A stretch of 11,253 nt of DNA, from positions 330 to 11,582 of the forward strand of contig DMPG01000250.1 of assembly GCA_003456055.1 (NCBI GenBank), in the 5' to 3' direction. The notes under the pieces were generated by a model. That model had not been told where the DNA came from. It did no database searches and saw only the letters and a program-made list of their open reading frames with translations. This stretch comes from Bacteroidota bacterium (GTDB lineage: Bacteria; Bacteroidota; Ignavibacteria; UBA10030; UBA8401). Below, piece after piece: positions 6,721 through 11,253 of this stretch. Positions within the stretch are counted from its first letter, which is position 1, and every line of letters starts with the position of its first letter. Both the position numbers and the translations under genes were made by a program.

Positions 6721-7404
6721 TTATTTTTTTGCAGGAGCTGCTTCACCCTCAACAGGTTTTTTACCCTTTGCGATAACTTCTGGTTCAGCAGCTGTTGTAG
6801 CTGCTGCCACTGTTGCATCCGTAACTGCGCCAGGAACTGCTGCTACTTCTTCCTTCACCACCGTAGGCGGAACAACTGCCACTACCGCACTTGCAGCATT
6901 ATCAAGGACACGAACATTTTCAATTTTTATATCTCGAACGTGAATGGAATCATTCATTCCGAGATCTGAAATATCAAGAATAATCTGTTCCGGAATGAAT
7001 TTTGGCAGACACGAAACACGTACTTTGTGCATAATGTGCTGTATTGTTCCGCCATCTTTCACACCTTTTGGACTGCCATTCAAAACAACCGGGATTTGAA
7101 CTGTCAACTCTTCATTTTCCTTCACACCCTGAAGATCAAAATGAACCGGACGATCAGTGATAGGGTCGAACTGCACATCGCGAAGAATGCAGGTCTTACT
7201 TTCACCGTTATCCAATTTCAAATTGATAAGATGAGTATTGGTGGTGTAGATCAATGGTTTCATTGCAAGCGGTGTTGCAGTGATATTGATATTCGTTTCA
7301 CCGTGTGCATAATATACACCGGGAATTTTATCTGTGGAACGAAGACGGTTCATCCTTTTACCGGTTTCATTACGCACAACTGCATTCAATAATACTTCTG
7401 ACAT
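6721..7404 (-). CDS. rplY: 50S ribosomal protein bL25, long CTC/TL5 form
   Basis: 5S rRNA-binding protein of the large subunit; the long form is linked to general stress (Ctc) in Bacillus. At 227 residues it has two domains: the L25 barrel at about 1-94 (MSEVLLNAVVRNETGKRMNRLR, KIPGVYYAHG, LRDVQFDPITDRPVHFDLQ) and the TL5/CTC C-terminal domain at about 95-185 (IPVVLNGSPKGVKDGG, CLPKFIPEQIILDISDLGMNDSIHVRDI). Residues 186-227 are an Ala/Val/Glu/Lys-rich tail with no clear fold, probably disordered. The start has GAGGAG eight bases upstream. It lies 33 bases after prs, the usual prs–ctc order. Confidence 0.97.
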   Translation of the reverse strand: MSEVLLNAVVRNETGKRMNRLRSTDKIPGVYYAHGETNINITATPLAMKPLIYTTNTHLINLKLDNGESKTCILRDVQFDPITDRPVHFDLQGVKENEELTVQIPVVLNGSPKGVKDGGTIQHIMHKVRVSCLPKFIPEQIILDISDLGMNDSIHVRDIKIENVRVLDNAASAVVAVVPPTVVKEEVAAVPGAVTDATVAAATTAAEPEVIAKGKKPVEGEAAPAKK

Positions 7405-7437
7405 TGTTATTACTCCTCACTTAGAACAAAAAATAAA

Positions 7438-8391
7438 TTAATTATCTAAACTCTTGTCTTTGTCAACATCGAACAGTGAACTGATCGATTTATTGTGGAA
7501 ACATCGTTCGATTGCCGATGAAAAAACTGTTGAGACTGACATCACTTCAATTTTAGGCGATGTCACTTTCAACGGAATTGTATCGCATACAATAATTTTT
7601 TCAACTTCACTTGCGTTGATACGTTCCAGTGCTTTTCCCGAAAGCATCGGATGCGTACAAGCTCCATAAACAGTTTTTGCGCCTGCTTTTTTCAATGCGG
7701 AAACTGCATTGGTAAATGTTCCTGCCGTATCAATCAAGTCATCTACAATGAGAACATTTCTGCCCGCAACATCTCCGACAATATTCATTACCTCAACAAC
7801 ATTTGGAGCAGGGCGGCGTTTGTCGATCAATACAAGTTCTGCGTCTAATCGTTTTGCATACGCTCGTGCCATTTTAATGCCACCAACATCCGGGGAAACA
7901 ACCGTTAGATCCTGAATTTTTTGCCTTCGTAAATGATCAACAAAAACAACAGACGAATATAAATGATCTACAGGAATATCAAAGAATCCCTGGATCTGTG
8001 GTGCGTGAAGATCCATACAGATCACACGGTCAGCACCTGCTGTTGTGATTAAATTTGCAATAAGTTTTGATGTTATTGCAACACGCGGTTGATCTTTTCT
8101 GTCTTGCCGAGCATAACCAAAATATGGAATAACGACATTTACTTTACGCGCAGAAGCTCGTTTTGCCGCATCAACTGTGATCAACAGCTCCATCAAATTA
8201 TCTGCAGGGGGAACGGTCGTTTGTATAATAAAAACATCGGCTCCACGAACATTATCAATGAACTTAACCCAAATTTCACCATCACTGAAATTCTGAATCT
8301 CTAGTTTACCAAGAGGTTCACCTAAATCGTGAGCAATTTTTTCAGCCAAAGGCCGATTTGCTCGTCCGGAAAATAATTTCAATTGTGGCAT
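7438..8391 (-). CDS. prs: Ribose-phosphate pyrophosphokinase (PRPP synthetase)
   Basis: Makes PRPP from ribose 5-phosphate and ATP, feeding purine, pyrimidine, histidine, tryptophan and NAD synthesis. At 317 residues it matches class I enzymes. Visible motifs: FSDGEIWVKF (35-44), the ATP-contacting YARQDRKDQPR (93-103), the metal-binding MDLHAPQIQGFFDIP (126-140), the flexible catalytic loop with DKRRPAPN (190-197), and the PRPP-binding loop VDDLIDTAGT (216-225). After residue 300 the tail SISSLFDVDKDKSLDN is an extension of low conservation. First gene of the six-gene operon. No strong Shine-Dalgarno is seen before the ATG. A sigma70-like promoter lies 48 bases upstream. Confidence 0.98.
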   Translation of the reverse strand: MPQLKLFSGRANRPLAEKIAHDLGEPLGKLEIQNFSDGEIWVKFIDNVRGADVFIIQTTVPPADNLMELLITVDAAKRASARKVNVVIPYFGYARQDRKDQPRVAITSKLIANLITTAGADRVICMDLHAPQIQGFFDIPVDHLYSSVVFVDHLRRQKIQDLTVVSPDVGGIKMARAYAKRLDAELVLIDKRRPAPNVVEVMNIVGDVAGRNVLIVDDLIDTAGTFTNAVSALKKAGAKTVYGACTHPMLSGKALERINASEVEKIIVCDTIPLKVTSPKIEVMSVSTVFSSAIERCFHNKSISSLFDVDKDKSLDN

Positions 8392-8438
8392 AAATTTACT
8401 TAACTCTAACGAATAGTTAAAGTGACATTTAGTTTATA

Positions 8439-8467
8439 AAAATATCAAAAATTCAGCATATAGTCAA
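8439..8467 (-). promoter_or_regulatory. Candidate promoter of the prs–rplI operon
   Basis: Read on the minus strand, TTGACT (8467-8462) and TATTTT (8444-8439) are 17 bases apart. Predicted start is near 8432, giving about 40 bases of leader before the prs ATG. Five of six -35 positions match the sigma70 consensus. The region is very AT-rich, so some match by chance is possible. Confidence 0.6.
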
Positions 8468-8503
8468 TGTTTATTCGATATAATCTTGATAAAATAAGCT
8501 ATA

Positions 8504-8532
8504 TTGACATTCCAAGTAGCTTTAAGTATTTT
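8504..8532 (+). promoter_or_regulatory. Near-consensus promoter of the hydrolase–bioY operon
   Basis: TTGACA (8504-8509) is a perfect -35 box and TATTTT (8527-8532) a reasonable -10 box, with the ideal 17-base spacer. The -10 box ends only 11 bases before the ATG at 8544, so a start six to eight bases downstream leaves about three to five bases of leader. No Shine-Dalgarno precedes the ATG, which agrees with leaderless or near-leaderless translation. Confidence 0.65.
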
Positions 8533-8543
8533 AGAACCGTTTT

Positions 8544-9416
8544 ATGAATAAAATTACTGAGGATCTACGAACTTTATTAACACCTTCAGGCTGTCAATTA
8601 CGATGCGATATTCGTTGGAGCAATACATTATTACAATCTAACGGTGAGAAGTTACCTGTTGTCATCATTTGTCACGGATATAAAGCATTTAAGGATTGGG
8701 GACCATTTCCTGCGATTGGAAGGTATTTTGCTGCTCATGGATTTGTTTCGGTCGTTCTGAACTTCTCTCATAATGGAATTGGTGAAGACCCTAAGAAATT
8801 TACTGAAACCGAAAAATTTTCTAATAATACTATTTCGCTTGAAATTGAGGACGTAAAAACTATCCTCAATGAAATTACTACAAATAATTTTTCATTGCCT
8901 TTTATCAATGCCTCACAAATTGCGTTGGTTGGCCATTCACGTGGCGGTGGTGTTTCATTGATCGCTGCTAAAGAGGACGATAGAATTAAAGCTGTTGCGG
9001 CATGGTCAACAATTGCATATTTTAATCGATATACAGACGAGCAGAAGGGACGATGGCGAGAAAAAGGATATGTCCAATTACATTCTGTGAACAAACAAAA
9101 ATCATTTCGGATTAATACATCGCTTCTTGATGATATTGAAATTAATAGTGAACGGTTGAATATTCTAAAGGCGGTTGAAACGTTGAATAAACCGTTGTTA
9201 ATTGTTCATGGGACATCAGATATTCCTGTAAAAATTGATGAGGCGGAAAAACTATATTCAGTTTCGAACAAGGAATTGACGAAGTTTGTGAAGTTAGATA
9301 ATGCAGGACATATGTATGGTGCTAAGCATCCATACAAAGAAGAAAGCGATACATTGAATCACGTTCTTGATATTACAGCACAATGGTTACACATTTATTT
9401 ACAAACGGAGGCTTAA
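8544..9416 (+). CDS. Alpha/beta hydrolase (dienelactone-hydrolase/acylaminoacyl-peptidase-like), coupled to bioY
   Basis: 290-residue single-domain alpha/beta hydrolase, no signal peptide, probably cytoplasmic. Seen in order: the oxyanion segment CHGYKAFKDWGPF (43-55), VVLNFSHNG (70-78), the nucleophile elbow VGHSRGGG (129-136) with Ser132, a cap-like stretch about 155-200, Asp226 in IVHGTSDIPV as the likely acid, and His256 in NAGHMYG as the likely base. The triad is complete, so it should be an active esterase, thioesterase or peptidase; the substrate is unknown. Its stop overlaps the bioY start by one base (TAATG), so the two are probably translated together, hinting at a role in biotin or precursor handling. 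It is not recognisably BioH. The start has no Shine-Dalgarno and sits just below a strong promoter. Confidence 0.88.
   Translation: MNKITEDLRTLLTPSGCQLRCDIRWSNTLLQSNGEKLPVVIICHGYKAFKDWGPFPAIGRYFAAHGFVSVVLNFSHNGIGEDPKKFTETEKFSNNTISLEIEDVKTILNEITTNNFSLPFINASQIALVGHSRGGGVSLIAAKEDDRIKAVAAWSTIAYFNRYTDEQKGRWREKGYVQLHSVNKQKSFRINTSLLDDIEINSERLNILKAVETLNKPLLIVHGTSDIPVKIDEAEKLYSVSNKELTKFVKLDNAGHMYGAKHPYKEESDTLNHVLDITAQWLHIYLQTEA
9407..9411 (+). promoter_or_regulatory. Shine-Dalgarno deciding the bioY start
   Basis: GGAGG at 9407-9411, inside the end of the hydrolase gene, lies four bases before the ATG at 9416. It favours that start over the upstream in-frame ATG at 9383, which has no such site and would overlap the hydrolase by 34 bases. 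Confidence 0.7.
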
Positions 9417-9979
9417 TGGAAGTAATACAAAAAATATTCCCGACGGATACAACAACTTCTTCAACATCGGTAATTGCTCAAACCGGCTGGATATTATTGT
9501 TTGCGGCACTGACAGCTCTTGGAGCACAAATTCAAATTCCACATCAACCGATACCTTTTACATTACAGACATTTTTCGTACTGCTTTCGGGTGCTTTCCT
9601 TGGGACACGTAATGGATTTATTGCTCAACTATTTTATATTGGAATAGGTGCGGTAGGCTTGCCAGTTTTTACCGGAGCGTCATTTGGGTTGGTGAAAGTA
9701 TTTGGATTGACAGGTGGTTATTTAATAAGTTTTCCGATTGCGGCTGCACTTGTTGGCTACTTTGTTACTATTCAAAAAGGATATGTGTGGACAATTATTT
9801 CAATGTTTCTTGGATTGATTGTTGTATTCACATTTGGGACTTTATACCTCAACTTTATTGCAATCCACAATATCCAACAAGCGATCATAAGCGGGTTCCT
9901 GATTTTTTCATGGTGGGATATATTAAAACTTTCCGCCGCTGCCGCAATCTATAACGAGTTTGCGAAACGATATAGATAA
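9416..9979 (+). CDS. bioY: BioY, biotin-specific S component of an ECF transporter
   Basis: Integral membrane protein that binds biotin and takes it up, usually with the shared energising module EcfA/EcfA'/EcfT. 187 residues, with about six hydrophobic segments. Family motifs: LTALGAQIQIPHQPIPFTLQTFFVLLSGAFLG, then GIGAVGLPVFTGASFG and GLTGGYLISFPIAAALVGY, and a C-terminal DILKLSAAAAI helix. The start at 9416 is chosen for its GGAGG and the one-base overlap with the hydrolase stop; an 11-residue longer form from 9383 is less likely. No EcfA or EcfT gene is in the window, so the module must be encoded elsewhere or BioY works alone. No BirA-like operator is obvious at the operon promoter. A bidirectional terminator follows. 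Confidence 0.95.
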   Translation: MEVIQKIFPTDTTTSSTSVIAQTGWILLFAALTALGAQIQIPHQPIPFTLQTFFVLLSGAFLGTRNGFIAQLFYIGIGAVGLPVFTGASFGLVKVFGLTGGYLISFPIAAALVGYFVTIQKGYVWTIISMFLGLIVVFTFGTLYLNFIAIHNIQQAIISGFLIFSWWDILKLSAAAAIYNEFAKRYR

Positions 9980-9999
9980 TCTTTGGATAACTATTCTCG

Positions 10000-10046
10000 A
10001 TATGAAATAAAAAATCCTCTCTTCGAGAGGATTTTTTATTTCATAT
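10000..10046. terminator. Bidirectional terminator between bioY and the exonuclease gene
   Basis: A 22 bp perfect inverted repeat (10000-10021 with 10025-10046) with a 3-base loop. The core CCTCTC/GAGAGG is flanked by A-run and T-run arms (AAAAAAT and ATTTTTTATTT), so it has a T-tract on both strands. It lies 20 bases after bioY and 16 bases past the exonuclease stop and should stop transcripts from both sides. Confidence 0.95.
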
Positions 10047-10062
10047 AATCAGTAAGAATTGT

Positions 10063-10737
10063 TTATCCATGGAAATTTAGAAATTCATTCCATCGTCTGT
10101 GTAATTCCGCAGTTGCAAGAACATCACCATAACAATATTCTGCAATATCACGAAATCGTTTTGCATCGAATAATTTTCGCATATCAAGACCGGTGATTCC
10201 TTTCGTCTTTGGACTTTCGATACCGAATGATTTACAGTAGAAATCCAAACTAAAACGACGGGTGACTTGATAAAATGTCAGCTGCTCCAGTAGGTCACAG
10301 TGAATTTCGGAATCATAACGGTATGGCATTAAGTTACGAGATGTTTTCACTCCGAGTTTTGCTGAACGAAGCATAATGAATGGACAATCAAAACTTCTTC
10401 CATTAAAAGTGACAAATTGCTCATATTTCGGAATGATCTCCCAAAAATGTTGTAGAATAAATTCTTCAACTCCTGAAATATAATGACAATTTCCATCTTC
10501 GGAATAATATTCTTCATTTTTATCTGATTGAAAGAAGACTTTACCTTTTTTCGTATCAGGATTAAAAAACGCAATACAAAGAATCTGTGCCGTAAGAGGA
10601 TGGAGATTAAGATTCTTCTTTACATCATCAATTTTTTCTCCGCTGTCAGCAAATCGAAGAAGGTATGTCTGTGTTTCCTGATCGAATGATTCTAACGGAA
10701 AGCCAAGTGTCTCTATATCAAAAATTATTCTGCTCAT
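10063..10737 (-). CDS. Predicted 3'-5' exonuclease, DEDDy type (PolB-exonuclease-like)
   Basis: 224-residue ribonuclease-H-like nuclease resembling the stand-alone family related to the proofreading domain of family B DNA polymerases. Candidate catalytic residues: Asp7 and Glu9 (IIFDIETLG), Asp117 (FNGRSFDCPFI) and the YxxxD pair Tyr201/Asp205 (EYCYGDVLAT), which place it in the DEDDy group. HPLTAQILCIAFF (46-58) and a C-terminal FLNFHG are also seen. No polymerase domain is attached, so it probably acts on its own in DNA repair or nucleic-acid turnover; RNA or DNA preference is not visible. Its ATG overlaps the stop of the membrane-protein gene by four bases (ATGA). No good Shine-Dalgarno is found, so translation probably relies on coupling. 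Confidence 0.88.
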   Translation of the reverse strand: MSRIIFDIETLGFPLESFDQETQTYLLRFADSGEKIDDVKKNLNLHPLTAQILCIAFFNPDTKKGKVFFQSDKNEEYYSEDGNCHYISGVEEFILQHFWEIIPKYEQFVTFNGRSFDCPFIMLRSAKLGVKTSRNLMPYRYDSEIHCDLLEQLTFYQVTRRFSLDFYCKSFGIESPKTKGITGLDMRKLFDAKRFRDIAEYCYGDVLATAELHRRWNEFLNFHG

Positions 10738-11253
10738 ACTTGTGTGATCTTATAATTTTTTAGACCCCAGTTTGTTTCAGTCGCCGTTACGAGAATTACC
10801 GTATAGATTGGAATTGCGAGGACCATCCCCATTACACCAAGTGTTTCGTTCCCAATAAGAATGACTAAAAACATTTTTAGAGGATGGATATTCATGATTT
10901 TGCTAAAAACAGTTGGTTGGACAATTATTTGGTCGATTTGTTGAACACCAATTGTTACAAGCACAATCCATGGTAACATACTTAGATTGCCAAATTGGAC
11001 AATCGAAATTAATATAACGGGTATGGCACCGATAAACGGTCCTGCAAAAGGGATGATATTAGTGAATCCGCCGATTAATCCAAGTACGGTTGCATAATTT
11101 ATACCAAGAAAGTAATAACAAATGGCATAGATAATTCCAACAATTGTAGATTCTGTAACAGTTCCTCGAATATATTTACTTAATTGATCTTCAATCTTAT
11201 AGATGATGTTGAGTGACATTTCAAAATACTTATTTGGCATACTTCGGACAAAA
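10734..11253 (-). CDS. AI-2E/PerM-family transporter, 5'-truncated by window edge
   Basis: C-terminal part of a multi-pass inner-membrane protein of the family that includes TqsA, PerM and Na+/H+ antiporter-like members. The frame stays open through the right edge (FVRS before MPNKYFE), so the Met at 11240 is internal. Visible: the amphipathic stretch PNKYFEMSLNIIYKIEDQLSKYIRG, then hydrophobic segments, the conserved GLIGGFTNIIPFAGPFIGAIP, the conserved QQIDQIIVQPTVFSKIMNIHPL, and two last helices ending in MGMVLAIPIYTVILV. About 173 residues are present, roughly half of the expected length of about 350. Substrate cannot be told from sequence; the family name does not prove autoinducer transport. 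The stop overlaps the exonuclease start by four bases. Confidence 0.92.
   Translation of the reverse strand, partial: FVRSMPNKYFEMSLNIIYKIEDQLSKYIRGTVTESTIVGIIYAICYYFLGINYATVLGLIGGFTNIIPFAGPFIGAIPVILISIVQFGNLSMLPWIVLVTIGVQQIDQIIVQPTVFSKIMNIHPLKMFLVILIGNETLGVMGMVLAIPIYTVILVTATETNWGLKNYKITQV

Noticed and set aside
8392..8543. BirA operator controlling the hydrolase–bioY promoter
   Set aside because: No paired GTTAAC- or GTAAAC-type half-sites with BirA-like spacing could be found around the promoter.
9383..9415. Longer BioY start at an upstream in-frame ATG
   Set aside because: It lacks a Shine-Dalgarno, overlaps the hydrolase by 34 bases and adds residues unlike BioY; the ATG at 9416 has GGAGG upstream.
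11238..11240. Met at 11240 as the start of the transporter gene
   Set aside because: The frame continues open to the window edge with family-like residues, and half of the normal protein would be missing.
1..11253. CRISPR array, tRNA/rRNA genes, insertion sequences, phage or defence genes
   Set aside because: No regularly spaced repeats, cloverleaf structures, transposase or integrase motifs, or defence-protein motifs were seen on either strand.

Overview
This 11.25 kb window looks like an ordinary bacterial chromosome segment made mostly of housekeeping genes. It is AT-rich by eye, densely packed and intact apart from one gene cut at each edge. A prs–rplY–pth–rpsF–rpsR–rplI cluster, a CTC-type bL25 and a GroEL ending in a Gly/Met tail suggest the Bacteroidota/Chlorobi (FCB) side of the tree. 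Clear Shine-Dalgarno sequences before many genes fit an Ignavibacteria- or Chlorobi-like lineage better than classic Bacteroidia. This placement is inference from gene content; no rRNA is present to confirm it.

Layout, left to right. (1) 1-1065 is the C-terminal two thirds of groEL, followed by a strong terminator. (2) Forward genes follow for an M24 metallopeptidase (1174-2370) and a short-chain dehydrogenase-like protein whose catalytic Tyr and Lys positions are substituted (2421-3212). (3) argH lies convergently on the minus strand (3258-4649), with a hairpin in its leader. (4) A minus-strand operon, prs > rplY > pth > rpsF > rpsR > rplI (8391 down to 4803), ends in two hairpins, the second an intrinsic terminator with nine T's. 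It joins PRPP synthesis to translation (bL25, peptidyl-tRNA hydrolase, S6, S18, L9). rpsF and rpsR overlap by one base. (5) A 152 bp divergent intergenic region carries two back-to-back sigma70-like promoters. The rightward one is near consensus and sits so close to its gene that the mRNA may be nearly leaderless. (6) That promoter drives an alpha/beta hydrolase (8544-9416) overlapping by one base with bioY, the biotin-binding S component of an ECF transporter (9416-9979). (7) A 22 bp perfect hairpin separates bioY from a convergent minus-strand pair: an AI-2E/PerM-family membrane protein (cut by the right edge) overlapping by four bases with a DEDDy 3'-5' exonuclease.

No tRNA, rRNA, CRISPR, insertion sequence, phage gene or defence system was found, and no intergenic gap exceeds about 155 bp. 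The points most worth a second look are the hydrolase–bioY coupling, the catalytically divergent SDR protein, the membrane protein–exonuclease pair, the Gly/Arg/Asp-rich extension of S18, and several leader hairpins in the ribosomal-protein and argH transcripts. I do not see convincing evidence of a wholly new system.
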